Below, in pieces: positions 25,726-33,792 of a DNA stretch of 64,000 bases. Positions within the stretch are counted from its first letter, which is position 1. Each line of letters opens with the position of its first letter. The notes beneath the pieces were generated by a model. It made no database searches. It saw only the letters and a list, made by a program, of their open reading frames with translations, and was not told the DNA's origin. The position numbers and the translations under genes are program-made. This DNA comes from Candidatus Rokuibacteriota bacterium. Its GTDB lineage: Bacteria; Methylomirabilota; Methylomirabilia; Rokubacteriales; CSP1-6. Location of the stretch: NCBI GenBank assembly GCA_003221695.1, contig QHSX01000048.1:1-64000 (forward strand), in the 5' to 3' direction.

Positions 25726-26960
25726 CGCGCGATGCCCAGGTCAGTAACGAGTCGCGTCGCGATGATCCGATTCACCTCGGCCGAGTTGTGGTAGTCGAAC
25801 TCGGAGAGGCGATACCGAGGGTCGCGCGCGTCGAAGAGCCGGGTGTAGTCGAGGGACGCGACCTCTTCGCGCGCGAGGGCTTCGCGGAGCTCCTGGATCA
25901 CGCGACGCTGGGCATCGTTGTACACCTGTCCGAGAATGACGGCGAAGCCGCGGAGGTGCAACTGCTCGGCGAGCAAGCGGCCCGACTCTTTGAAGATTCG
26001 AGCGGTCAGCCAGTAGTCGTGCGCGGTCGCCCGCAAAGGCAGCTCCACACCGAAGTATGTCGTCAGGTTGGACTTCGTCCAGAAGAAGTAGGCGAGCGTC
26101 GTGAAGGGGCGTCCGTGCGCGAAATCACCCTTCGCGAGCAGGTCTCCACGGTCGTCCATCTCATAGTACGGAAAGTGGCGCCCCCACCCCGTGCTGACCG
26201 TACTCGATCCGACCACGCGGCCGACGTGAGCCGGAATGAGGAAGAAGAGCGCATAGCCGTCCGGCTCGGGGACCTCCTGCCTGAGGCGGCCCGAGCGGGC
26301 GAGCGCGAGGAGCTGCGCCGGTCCGTAGCCGGACACCCCGTAGTTGTAGGGCCGCCAGGCCGTGGCACGCTCGCCTGCATAGTATGGCAGGGTCTCCGTC
26401 TGTGACAATCCTTCGCCAAAGGTATTCGAATCACCGAAGAAGAGCAGGAACGACGCGCGCGCGGCGCCGGTCTTCGTGGGCGTCTCGCGACGCCCCCACT
26501 CGTCGGTCCGGTAGGTGACGTCGTAGATCTGTGTGTCGCCCACCGTGCGGCGGTGACGTGCGACGGCCGACGGGGCCATGACGTAGCCGACGACCGGAGC
26601 GCGCACGTAGAACGACGCGGCGCCCGTCGTCTGGGGCTCGCCACGCATCACCGGCCTCGCCGGGGTCAGCATCCACGCCCCGGCCTCGGCGACGACGAGC
26701 AGACCGGCGAAGACCGCCAGGTTGATCGTCACGATCCGCGGCAGCGCGGCCACGATGAGACAGACGACGATCAGCGACACCGGGAGCACGAGGAGCGCGT
26801 AGAACCTCGCCGCCCCTTGCAGCAAGCTGTCGAGATTGACGTACGCGAGGCCCTCGACGGAGAGCGTCGTCACGACCAGAGCGGTCGACGCGGCCGCCAC
26901 TGCCATGAGGCGGGCGCGCGTGCGCCTCAACGTTGCGCCGGCGACCCCGGTCCCAGCCAT
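25722..26960 (-). CDS. Membrane-anchored SGNH/GDSL-like hydrolase or acyltransferase
   Basis: About 412 residues. Three hydrophobic segments occupy residues 20-110. A periplasmic SGNH-hydrolase domain follows, with nucleophile box FFGDSNTFGEG, GVSGYGPAQ and a C-terminal DYHNSAEVN holding the Asp/His pair. Members either deacylate or O-acetylate sugars (compare AlgX-type proteins). It lies between a polysaccharide synthase and a deacetylase, so polymer acetylation control is inferred. The start is uncertain: ATG 26960 overlaps the synthase end by 34 bp, and ATG 26906 is an alternative. The long upstream in-frame extension is antisense-like and excluded. Confidence 0.78.
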   Translation of the reverse strand: MAGTGVAGATLRRTRARLMAVAAASTALVVTTLSVEGLAYVNLDSLLQGAARFYALLVLPVSLIVVCLIVAALPRIVTINLAVFAGLLVVAEAGAWMLTPARPVMRGEPQTTGAASFYVRAPVVGYVMAPSAVARHRRTVGDTQIYDVTYRTDEWGRRETPTKTGAARASFLLFFGDSNTFGEGLSQTETLPYYAGERATAWRPYNYGVSGYGPAQLLALARSGRLRQEVPEPDGYALFFLIPAHVGRVVGSSTVSTGWGRHFPYYEMDDRGDLLAKGDFAHGRPFTTLAYFFWTKSNLTTYFGVELPLRATAHDYWLTARIFKESGRLLAEQLHLRGFAVILGQVYNDAQRRVIQELREALAREEVASLDYTRLFDARDPRYRLSEFDYHNSAEVNRIIATRLVTDLGIAR

Positions 26961-29116
26961 TTGACACCCGGCAGTCCGATGAAGTTGACGATCGCGTACG
27001 CCAGGAATCCCGCGTTCACCAGTACCACCGCCGCCTGGAGCTGGCGCCCCTGCAGCATCTCGACGACGGTGCCCAGGAGCCACTGGGCCAGGAGAACGTA
27101 CTCCGCGACCACGTAGGCCCTCGGCACCCGTGTGACCTCTCCGGTCTTCGGTGTCCGGCCGAAGGCGATCTTCCGTCCAGTCCACGCCTGATGGAGAGAC
27201 TTGAACGCACCGCTCAGATGGATGGGGATCAGCAGCAAGTTCAGCGCGTACACCCGAAGCACGTCACTGGCGCGATAGCCGCTCTGCAAAAGGTCCCGCG
27301 TGTAGAGGGCGTAGTACGGCACGGCGGTCAGCGGCAACCAGAGCGTCTGCAGACCCTCGCCCATCGGAAATGCGAGCACCACGAGGAGGCCAACGTTCAC
27401 GACCGCGAGTGAAGTGAGGTAGTGGCAGCGCATCAGCCCTTCCACGAACCACCGTCCTCGCGACGATCGGCGCCCCATAGAGCCGATCAGTTTTGGCAGG
27501 ATGATGAGGCCGCCGTTGGCCCAGCGCCGTCGCTGGATGATCAGGGCACCGAAGTCCGGGGGCGTCGCGCTGAAGGCCAGCCGCTCCTGGTAATTGTACA
27601 ACTGCCACCCGTGATCGATCAGATCCACGGTGGACTCCGTGTCCTCGATCAGGGTCCGGTCCTGAATGAACTTGCGAATCGGATAGCCCCGCTCGACATC
27701 GACGACCGCGATGTCTTCGAGCGCGCGCTTGCGGGCGAGCGCGTTCGCCCCGACCCAGAACGTCGCCCCATAGCGGGTGAACCCCTGGTGGATGATGTAC
27801 TGGATGTCAGTGGTGGCACCCGCGATCCGCTCGAGAACACCCGGCGCTTTCGGAAAGGCGTTGTACGGCGTCTGCGCCACCGCAATCCGCTGGTGCCCGG
27901 GCTGCTCCATAAAGTAGACGAGCCGGATCGTATACTCCGGGTCGAGGATGCTGTCGGCGTCGACCATCAACACGTAGTCGGCGTCCGGCACCGAGAGCTC
28001 CGCGCTCGCCTGGTCGGTCTCCTCGAGGACCAACCCCCCGTCCCGGGTCACGCCTTCGCGAAACGACCGCCCCATGAGGCCGATGTAGCTGTTGAGGTTC
28101 ATCGCCTTGTTGGGTGCGTGGGAAAGGTTGGCGTACCGCTTTCGTTCGAAGCTGCTCACGCTGACGTCGAACAGGCTCACGAGCCATCGATAGGCGGAGA
28201 CGAGATCCTCTTCGTCCAGGTGACGTGAGGCCGGCCACTGGTCGAGCTCTTTGCTCCGCCTGAAGGACCGTCGCGCCTGGCGGCGATAGACGAGGTCAAC
28301 GAAGAGCGCATCGACATGGTCTGCGATCGGGTGCCGGACCGCCTGGGTCCGGAACCAGGCGCCGATGTCGCGGTGAAGCCGGGACAGTCGACGCAGTTCT
28401 TGCTGGAGGTCGAGCGGGGGACCGGTCCGACGTTCACAGAAGGCGGCGAAGGCCACGGTACACCGGCGTCGGGGTTCTCGGAGCAGCCCGTCGAGCTCCT
28501 CGGGCAGGCGCCGCAAGGCCGACAGACTTGCGAGATCGTGAGGGCTCGCGGGTTGCGGTGGGTCGTCGATGAGGAGCACGATCCGACGCTTCGGATAACC
28601 TTGCAAGGCGGTCGAGAGGAGGGTCTTTCGAACCACCTGGACCTCTTCTTTATAGGCGGGAACGAGGACCGTCACGCTCGGAGCACGGGGTGTCCGGTAG
28701 AGCCGGAGCAACGCGTCGTCCGAGGGGCGCCGATGGAACAAGAGCCGCCTGAGGTACGCGAGGCGGGTGAGCTGGTACACGAGGCTTCCGTAGATGAGAT
28801 AGGCGACGATGAGGAGAAAGACGAGACCCGTGAGGAGATGCGGCCACGTCGCGACAGCACGCTGACCAAAGAGGCGGACAGCGACGGTGGCGATCGAGAG
28901 GAGGGCGGCGATCAGCGTCGCAACGATCCCAACGCGCGTGAGATTGATCTCGCGGTGCGTGTCCGCCGCCGTCGTCGTGGTTGGTCGAGGTACCGCGGGT
29001 CCCGGTGACGCTTCGGGACCACTCGACGAAGGTCGGGTGGCTCGGAGCCTCGACGCGGGCGCGCGCATCGGAGCGCCGAGGAGGTGCTTCGCGCGCCCCG
29101 AGAGCCCAGCGAGCAT
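26927..29116 (-). CDS. Processive GT2 polysaccharide synthase (cellulose/hyaluronan synthase-like)
   Basis: A 729-residue inner-membrane glycosyltransferase of family 2. Two helices (about residues 60-115) precede the catalytic domain. This contains VLVPAYKEE, the D-x-D VDADS, the acceptor-site Asp in TLIEDTEST and the processive signature QRRRWANG. Several membrane helices follow. This layout is that of BcsA, PgaC and HasA-type synthases that polymerise and extrude a polysaccharide. It has no PilZ domain, so c-di-GMP control seems to be exerted on the RNA by the riboswitch just upstream. A GGAGG ribosome site lies 6 nt before the ATG and can pair with the upstream TCTCC. Polymer identity is unknown. 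Confidence 0.9.
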   Translation of the reverse strand: MLAGLSGRAKHLLGAPMRAPASRLRATRPSSSGPEASPGPAVPRPTTTTAADTHREINLTRVGIVATLIAALLSIATVAVRLFGQRAVATWPHLLTGLVFLLIVAYLIYGSLVYQLTRLAYLRRLLFHRRPSDDALLRLYRTPRAPSVTVLVPAYKEEVQVVRKTLLSTALQGYPKRRIVLLIDDPPQPASPHDLASLSALRRLPEELDGLLREPRRRCTVAFAAFCERRTGPPLDLQQELRRLSRLHRDIGAWFRTQAVRHPIADHVDALFVDLVYRRQARRSFRRSKELDQWPASRHLDEEDLVSAYRWLVSLFDVSVSSFERKRYANLSHAPNKAMNLNSYIGLMGRSFREGVTRDGGLVLEETDQASAELSVPDADYVLMVDADSILDPEYTIRLVYFMEQPGHQRIAVAQTPYNAFPKAPGVLERIAGATTDIQYIIHQGFTRYGATFWVGANALARKRALEDIAVVDVERGYPIRKFIQDRTLIEDTESTVDLIDHGWQLYNYQERLAFSATPPDFGALIIQRRRWANGGLIILPKLIGSMGRRSSRGRWFVEGLMRCHYLTSLAVVNVGLLVVLAFPMGEGLQTLWLPLTAVPYYALYTRDLLQSGYRASDVLRVYALNLLLIPIHLSGAFKSLHQAWTGRKIAFGRTPKTGEVTRVPRAYVVAEYVLLAQWLLGTVVEMLQGRQLQAAVVLVNAGFLAYAIVNFIGLPGVKWLGPGSPAQR

Positions 29117-29159
29117 GAGGTGCCTCCATTTCAGGAGACCCCATGCCCAGCCTCGTCCA

Positions 29160-29252
29160 CCCTTCCTTCGGTAGCCCGGCTATCAGGCAGCCTTACCTGA
29201 CCCGTGGCTTTGCGTCCCTGCCTTACGACAGGTTTGCCGTTGTCGGGAAGGG
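29160..29252 (-). ncRNA. Cyclic-di-GMP-I riboswitch (GEMM)
   Basis: On the minus strand the conserved GEMM parts occur in order: GGCAAACC (29238-29231), AGGGACGCAAAGCCACGGG, a variable hairpin arm, and GCCGGGCTACCGAAGG. A 7-bp P1 helix CCCTTCC/GGAAGGG (29252-29246 with 29166-29160) closes the domain. The start codon of the polysaccharide synthase is 43 nt beyond. In between, a TCTCC (about 29134) can pair with the GGAGG ribosome site, offering a translational switch. The family binds c-di-GMP, so the operon should respond to that messenger. Confidence 0.9.
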
Positions 29253-29281
29253 GTCTCCGTGCTTGACCAAGAGTCCGCTTC

Positions 29282-29297
29282 GCAAGGGCCGAGCCAA
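29282..29297 (-). promoter_or_regulatory. Sigma-54 (-24/-12) promoter upstream of the riboswitch
   Basis: Minus-strand TTGGCTCGGCCCTTGC (29297-29282) matches the sigma-54 consensus TTGGCACGnnnnTTGC at 11 of 12 fixed positions with exact spacing. Transcription would start about 12 nt downstream, near 29270, just before the riboswitch P1 helix. An enhancer-binding protein would be required; none is encoded in the window. Confidence 0.65.
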
Positions 29298-29441
29298 CCT
29301 CGAGGCGAAAGCGGAGGGAGGGAGTCGCACACAAACCTCTTAGTTCGACAGGGACTTGAGCGACACGAATCGCACGACAACCCCGACTCGAGAGACGAAG
29401 AAAGACCCCCTACACGTCAGTGAAACGCCAAAATGACACGC
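29298..29441. other. Region upstream of the sigma-54 promoter
   Basis: About 145 bp between the sigma-54 promoter and the end of the RraA gene. It should hold the upstream activator site if the promoter is real, but I see no clear inverted repeat or gene. Confidence 0.35.
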
Positions 29442-30056
29442 CTAGATCCCGAGGCTTCGCGTCAGCTCGTCGATCCGCGTCTTGTGCGCCTTCACCCAGT
29501 CGGCGAGCGTCGTCTTCGCGTCCTTGTCCGCGCGCTGGAGCGCCTGGGCCAGGATCGCCTCGGCGTGCGCCTTCGGCAGGACGACGATCCCCTCCTCGTC
29601 GGCCACGACGACGTCGCCCGGCGCGACGGTCACGCCACCGCACACCACGGGGACGTCGATGAGCCCCGGCGTCTTCCGCACGCCAGGGATCGGGATCACG
29701 CCGCGCGCGAAGACGGGAAAGCGGCGCTCGCGGGTCTCGGCGAGGTCGCGGACCAGGCCGTCCACGACGAAGCCCGCGATCCCGCGCTGCTGCGCGTAGG
29801 CGCACACGTTGCCCCCCGCCATCGCCCAGTTCGAGTCGCCCGCCGCGCACACGAGCACCGAGCCGGCGGGCGCCCGGTGGATCGCGACGTGGAGCATCAG
29901 GTTGTCGCCGGCGGGGCACGCGACCGGATACGCGGGGCCCGCGAGGCGCTCCATCGGGGACCAGAGTGGCCGGATCCCCGGGTCCATCACGCGGTCGCGC
30001 GTGACCACTTCGGCGAGCGTCGTCGGCGAGAGCCTAGCGAAGGCGGCGATGTCCAT
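29442..30056 (-). CDS. RraA-family protein (4-hydroxy-4-methyl-2-oxoglutarate aldolase-like)
   Basis: A 204-residue protein of the RraA/HMG aldolase family. The family core is GDNLMLHVAIHRAPAGSVLVCAAGD, then AYAQQRGIAGFVVDGLVRD, whose RD pair contacts pyruvate and metal in the aldolases, and APGDVVVADEEGIVVLP. Members are class II pyruvate aldolases or, in a few species, RNase E inhibitors; older databases call them demethylmenaquinone methyltransferase. Aldolase or oxaloacetate decarboxylase activity is the more likely here. The ATG lies 4 bp after the ABC permease gene, suggesting co-transcription, though no functional link is evident. Confidence 0.83.
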   Translation of the reverse strand: MDIAAFARLSPTTLAEVVTRDRVMDPGIRPLWSPMERLAGPAYPVACPAGDNLMLHVAIHRAPAGSVLVCAAGDSNWAMAGGNVCAYAQQRGIAGFVVDGLVRDLAETRERRFPVFARGVIPIPGVRKTPGLIDVPVVCGGVTVAPGDVVVADEEGIVVLPKAHAEAILAQALQRADKDAKTTLADWVKAHKTRIDELTRSLGI

Positions 30057-30060
30057 GCGG

Positions 30061-30855
30061 TCACTCCGACATTTTGAGGAGGAGCCCGGTGCGCCGCGCG
30101 CGCTGGATCGCGGCGAAGAAGCACCAGTGGGCGAGCGCCGCGTAGACGACCGAGAGCGCGAGCCCGGTGGCGATCGGGGCGCGGAACTCCGGCGCGAAGC
30201 CGAAGTGCGCGCGGTACGCGTCGAGGAAGTATGTGAGCGGGATCGCCGCGGCAACGGTCGCGACGGGCTCCGGCAGGACCGAGACCGGGTAGTAGAGCCC
30301 GGCGAGCACGAGGACGAGGTTCACGCTCGCCCACGCGAAGGCCTCGGCCCGGTTGCCGAAGAGCGCGATCAGCGCGCAGACGAAAACACCGACGATCCAC
30401 GCGTTCAGGAAGCAGCCCAGGAGGAACACCGCCACCGCTAGCCACCCGGGCGCGAGCACGCGGAAGTCGAAGGCCCACCAGCCGAGCGCCGCGAGCAGGA
30501 GGAAGAGTACCCCGCCCCGCGCCATCCCGACCAGCCAAGAGCCCAGCGTCAGGTGCCGGATCCCGATGGGCGCGAGGAACTGGTGCTTCAGCGACTTCGA
30601 CCACACGTCCAGGAGGACGGCGTACGCGACCTCGAGCTGGCAGACGTTGACGATCGAGAGCGCGATCGTGCCGATCAGCACGAAAGAGGCCTGCGCGGGC
30701 GTGAGGTGAAGGAACCGGGTCATGAGGCCAATGGAGAGCACGCCCACGATCGGCCAGAAGAGGAGCTCGAAGAAGAAGAACACGTTGCGCGAGGCCATGA
30801 GCGCGTTGCGCACGACCACCGCCCAGACCGCGAGCAGCTCAGCGCGCCAGCTCAA
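30061..30855 (-). CDS. ABC-2 type transporter permease
   Basis: A 264-residue integral membrane protein with six hydrophobic segments, of the ABC-2 permease family used for export of lipids, polysaccharides or drugs. Typical ABC-2 features are the long first cytoplasmic stretch, FELLFWPIVGVLS as the first helix and the motif LAGLYYPVSVLPEP before the last helices. The TTG start overlaps the 3' end of the ATP-binding gene by 17 bp, so the two are one transporter. The substrate is not identifiable. Confidence 0.85.
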   Translation of the reverse strand: MSWRAELLAVWAVVVRNALMASRNVFFFFELLFWPIVGVLSIGLMTRFLHLTPAQASFVLIGTIALSIVNVCQLEVAYAVLLDVWSKSLKHQFLAPIGIRHLTLGSWLVGMARGGVLFLLLAALGWWAFDFRVLAPGWLAVAVFLLGCFLNAWIVGVFVCALIALFGNRAEAFAWASVNLVLVLAGLYYPVSVLPEPVATVAAAIPLTYFLDAYRAHFGFAPEFRAPIATGLALSVVYAALAHWCFFAAIQRARRTGLLLKMSE

Positions 30856-31774
30856 CGAACACGTCCTCCAGCTCCGGCTCCCTCACGCGCACGTTCCTCA
30901 CCGCGATGCCCTCAGCGGAGAGCGCACGGAGAAGGTCGGGCAGACGCTTCTCGGCCCCGTCCACGGTGCACTCGACCCACCCGTCCACCGCTCTACAGCG
31001 GAGCACGCCCGGCGCTTCGCCGAGCCAGGGCACGGCGGGAGGGTCGAGCCTCAGCGCGATCACGTCGCCCAGGCGGATCCGGCGCTTGAGCTCGGCCGGC
31101 GTGCCGCGGGCGAGGATCCGACCCGCCTTGATGAAGGCGATCTCGTCGCACAGCTCGTCCGCCTCTCGCATGTAGTGCGTGGTCAGGACGATCGTGATCC
31201 CCCGCTGCGACCGGAGGTCGGCGATGTGGCGGCGCACGCGCACGGACACGTCCGGGTCGAGGCCGAGCGTCGGCTCGTCGAGGAAGAGCAGCTCGGGGTC
31301 GTTCACGAGCGACTTGGCGAGCGCGACGCGCTGCTTGAGCCCCGTCGACAGCTCGCTGTAGGGCGTTCGCCGGTTGGCCCCGAGCTCGCAGAGCTCGATC
31401 AGCTCGTCGACGCGCCGTCGGAGCTTCGACCCGCTGAGCCCGTAGAGGCGACCGTAGAACGCGACGATCTCTCCGACGCGCAGGCTCCACAGAAACGACG
31501 GTCGGCCGCTCGCCATGTTGAGCCGCCGGCGGAGCCGCGCCGCATCGCGGACGACGTCGTGGCCCAGGACGCGCACGCTCCCTGAGTCCGGCGTCAGCAG
31601 GGTCGCCAGGATCGACAGGAGCGTCGTCTTTCCCGCGCCGTTGGGGCCCAGCAGCCCGACGATGGTCCCGCGCGGCACGGTGAGCGACACACCGCGCAGC
31701 GCGGCCGTCCGCGTCGGGCGGAGCCATCCCGACTTGAAGGTCTTCGTCACGTCGTGGGCGTCGATCGCGAGCAT
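30839..31774 (-). CDS. ABC transporter ATP-binding protein (ABC-2 exporter)
   Basis: A 311-residue ATPase with Walker [10 protein letters not shown], signature LSTGLKQRV (a G-to-T variant of LSGGQ), Walker [13 protein letters not shown] and the H-loop TTHYM. The last 90 residues form the extra domain usual in DrrA/CcmA-type export ATPases. It pairs with the ABC-2 permease whose gene overlaps its 3' end. I chose ATG 31774, since the longer upstream frame runs through a divergent gene. A TACCAT box lies 8 nt upstream, so the leader is absent or very short. Confidence 0.9.
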   Translation of the reverse strand: MLAIDAHDVTKTFKSGWLRPTRTAALRGVSLTVPRGTIVGLLGPNGAGKTTLLSILATLLTPDSGSVRVLGHDVVRDAARLRRRLNMASGRPSFLWSLRVGEIVAFYGRLYGLSGSKLRRRVDELIELCELGANRRTPYSELSTGLKQRVALAKSLVNDPELLFLDEPTLGLDPDVSVRVRRHIADLRSQRGITIVLTTHYMREADELCDEIAFIKAGRILARGTPAELKRRIRLGDVIALRLDPPAVPWLGEAPGVLRCRAVDGWVECTVDGAEKRLPDLLRALSAEGIAVRNVRVREPELEDVFVELAR

Positions 31775-31782
31775 CGGACTCG

Positions 31783-31792
31783 ATGGTAACAT
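31783..31792. promoter_or_regulatory. Overlapping divergent -10-like boxes
   Basis: TACCAT on the minus strand (31788-31783) is 8 nt before the ATPase ATG at 31774. TAACAT on the plus strand (31787-31792) is 7 nt before the ATG at 31800. The start codons are only 25 bp apart. This is the same leaderless divergent layout as at 12.1, 18.6, 39.4 and 57.8 kb. Confidence 0.45.
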
Positions 31793-31799
31793 GCGGCGC

Positions 31800-32144
31800 A
31801 TGACGGCCCCCGGCGAGTGGCGCTGCGCGGCGGCGAGCGTGCCGCCCGGCCGCACCGCGACCTTCCGTCTCGAGTGCGGCGGGCGCAGCGTGAACGGATT
31901 CGTCGTCAACTTCGCCGGCGGCTATCACGCGTACGTCGACCGGTGCCCGCACGTCGGCACGCCGCTCGACCTCTGGCCCAACGAGTTTTTCACCGAGGAC
32001 GGCCGGGCGCTCGTCTGCTCGACCCACGGCGCGATCTTCGAGCCCGACACGGGGTTCTGCACCGGCGGCCCGTGCGCGGGCGACCGGCTGACGCGCCTGC
32101 CGCTCCGGGTGGAGGACGCGTCCCTCGTCGTGACCTGCCCATGA
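31800..32144 (+). CDS. Small Rieske-type [2Fe-2S] ferredoxin
   Basis: A 114-residue soluble Rieske protein. The cluster ligands lie in CPHVGTPLD (about residue 47) and [10 protein letters not shown] (about residue 73), with the ending [16 protein letters not shown] typical of Rieske ferredoxins. Such proteins feed electrons to ring-hydroxylating oxygenases or act in unknown redox steps; no oxygenase lies nearby. ATG 31800 is 7 nt after the TAACAT box. An in-frame ATG at 31791 lies inside that box and is less likely. Confidence 0.87.
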   Translation: MTAPGEWRCAAASVPPGRTATFRLECGGRSVNGFVVNFAGGYHAYVDRCPHVGTPLDLWPNEFFTEDGRALVCSTHGAIFEPDTGFCTGGPCAGDRLTRLPLRVEDASLVVTCP

Positions 32145-32221
32145 GCGACGCGCGCGAGGTCGAGCAGGTCAACGCGCGCTCCGACCGCGGGCTCGGCCGG
32201 ACGCGGTCTGACCCAACTTGA
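32141..32221 (+). CDS. Short coupled ORF, possible stub of a lost gene
   Basis: A 26-codon ORF ([17 protein letters not shown] and onward) whose ATG overlaps the Rieske stop as ATGA, the coupling pattern of real genes in this genome. It ends at a TGA in a sequence less like coding DNA. It may be the 5' stub of a gene deleted downstream, or chance. Confidence 0.2.
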   Translation: MSDAREVEQVNARSDRGLGRTRSDPT

Positions 32222-32255
32222 TTTGACCCGGGCGACGGCCGACAATAGCCGCACG

Positions 32256-33062
32256 ATGGCGGACAGGCGCATCGCGCTCGGCGACGTCCCGCGTTACGTG
32301 CGGAGCGGGATCGCGCTCGGGATCGGCGGCGGGCCGGTCATGGTCACGCCGATCGCGATGATCCGTGAGGTCCTCCGGAGCGGCGCGCGCGACCTCCACG
32401 TGGTCGCGTCCTCGACGGGAGGCTTCGGCATCGACCTGATGATCGGCGCCGGGGCCGTCGCCTCGGTGGAGTTCGCCCAGATCGCTCTCAACGAGTTCGG
32501 GCCGGCGCCGAACTTCCGCCGCTACGCGGAGAGCGGCCGGCTCCGGTGCCTCGACCACACCTGACCCGGGCTCCTCGCGGGGCTCCAGGCGGGAGCCCAG
32601 GGGATCCCGTTCATGCCGGTACGGGGTCACGTCGGCTCCGACTACGAGCGATTGCGACCCGAGTTCCGCGTCATCTCGAACCCGTGGGCACCGACCGAGC
32701 GCGTCATGCTGGTGCCCCCGATCGTTCCCGACGTGGCGCTGATCCACGCGATCGCGGCGACGAGGGACGGCACGCTTCTGCTCGACCACATGGAGGACGA
32801 CGCGCTCCTCGCCCAGGCGTCGCGAACGGTCGTCGCGTCGGCGGAGCGTATCGTCGCGTCGGAGGAGCTCCGTCGCACCGGTGACGGCGTGATCCTCGAG
32901 GGGATCCACGTCACGGCGCTCGTCGAGGCTCCCGGCGGCGCCAGGCCGACGCTCGTCCGCGGCGTCTCCCCCATCGACGCCGACCAGATCCGCGAGTACG
33001 TCGCCGCCGCGGTCGACGACGCGGCGTTCAAGCGCTACCTTGACCGCTACGTCTACGACTGA
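32256..33062 (+). CDS. CoA-transferase alpha subunit (GctA/IpdA-like) with in-frame TGA: putative selenoprotein
   Basis: A 268-residue family I CoA-transferase alpha subunit if codon 103 (TGA, 32562-32564) is read through. Before it stands RRIALGDVPRYVRSGIALGIGGG and CLDHT. After it the same frame continues PGLLAGLQAGAQGIPFMPVRG, GSDYERL and the C-terminal VEAPGGARPT, all in family order, to a normal stop. There is no other lesion and no start or ribosome site after the TGA. A perfect 7-bp hairpin with loop AGGCG starts its loop 22 nt after the TGA, fitting a SECIS. It overlaps the beta-subunit gene. A nonsense mutation is the alternative. Whether relatives have Cys here needs an alignment. 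Confidence 0.75.
32580..32598 (+). promoter_or_regulatory. Candidate bacterial SECIS hairpin
   Basis: GGGCTCC (32580-32586) pairs perfectly with GGAGCCC (32592-32598) around the 5-nt loop AGGCG. The loop begins 22 nt after the TGA and has G as its second base, satisfying the bacterial SECIS model. The E. coli fdhF loop also begins AGG. An alternative longer-range pairing uses 32568-32574 as the 5' arm. Confidence 0.65.
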
Positions 33063-33792
33063 CATCGCGCGATACACCCGGGAAGAGCTGATGGCGTCCG
33101 TCATCGCCCGCGAGGTGCGCGACGGCGAGACGGTGGCGGTCGGCACGCTCGCCGCGATCCCCGCGTGCGGTACCTTGCTGGCCCACTTCACCCACGCGCC
33201 GCGCGCGACGGTCATCATCATCAATCATCCGGACTACTGGCCCTTTCGCGGCGGCTCGAAGGAGTTCTACGACTTCGCGCAGCGGGGGAAGATCGACCTC
33301 TTCTTCCTCTCGGGCGGCGAGATCGACCGGCGCGGCAACCTGAACCTCATGTTCGTCGGAGACCACGAGCGGCCTCGGGTCCGCTTCCCCGGCGGCGCCG
33401 GCGCGGCGATGCTCTACTACATGCCCCGCCGCGTGGTCGTCTTCCGTGCCGAGCACTCGCCCCGGATCTTCGTCGAGCGCGTGGACACGGTGACGAGCCC
33501 GGGATCGACGCCTCTCGATGTCGTTCGCCCGGGTGGTCCGTGGAAGGTCGTGACGCCGCTCTGCGTGTTCCGCTACGACCCGGGCGGCGCGGGGCTCGTC
33601 GTCGAGTCGCTCCACCCGGGCGTGAGCCGGGAGGAGCTCGGGCGACGAACCGGCTTCGCCCCGGCATACGATGGGGCGGCCGGCGTGACGCCCGAGCCGA
33701 CGAGCGAGGCGCTCGATCTCCTCAGGACGCGCGTGAAGGACGCCGTGGCCCGGATCTACCCGCGTTTCGCCGCGACCGCCTTCGCGCGCTAG
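33040..33792 (+). CDS. CoA-transferase beta subunit (GctB/IpdB-like)
   Basis: A 250-residue family I CoA-transferase beta subunit, the partner of the preceding gene. Recognisable are YTREELMASVIAREVRDGETVAVGT at the N-terminus and the conserved GGAGAAMLYYMPRRVVVF and DRRGNLN segments. Such pairs move CoA between short or cyclic acids; relatives act in glutaconate or steroid-ring degradation. The TTG start overlaps the alpha gene by 23 bp; ATG 33091 is an in-frame alternative but would remove conserved residues. That this subunit is intact and coupled argues that the alpha gene, despite its TGA, is functional. Confidence 0.85.
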   Translation: MTATSTTDIARYTREELMASVIAREVRDGETVAVGTLAAIPACGTLLAHFTHAPRATVIIINHPDYWPFRGGSKEFYDFAQRGKIDLFFLSGGEIDRRGNLNLMFVGDHERPRVRFPGGAGAAMLYYMPRRVVVFRAEHSPRIFVERVDTVTSPGSTPLDVVRPGGPWKVVTPLCVFRYDPGGAGLVVESLHPGVSREELGRRTGFAPAYDGAAGVTPEPTSEALDLLRTRVKDAVARIYPRFAATAFAR

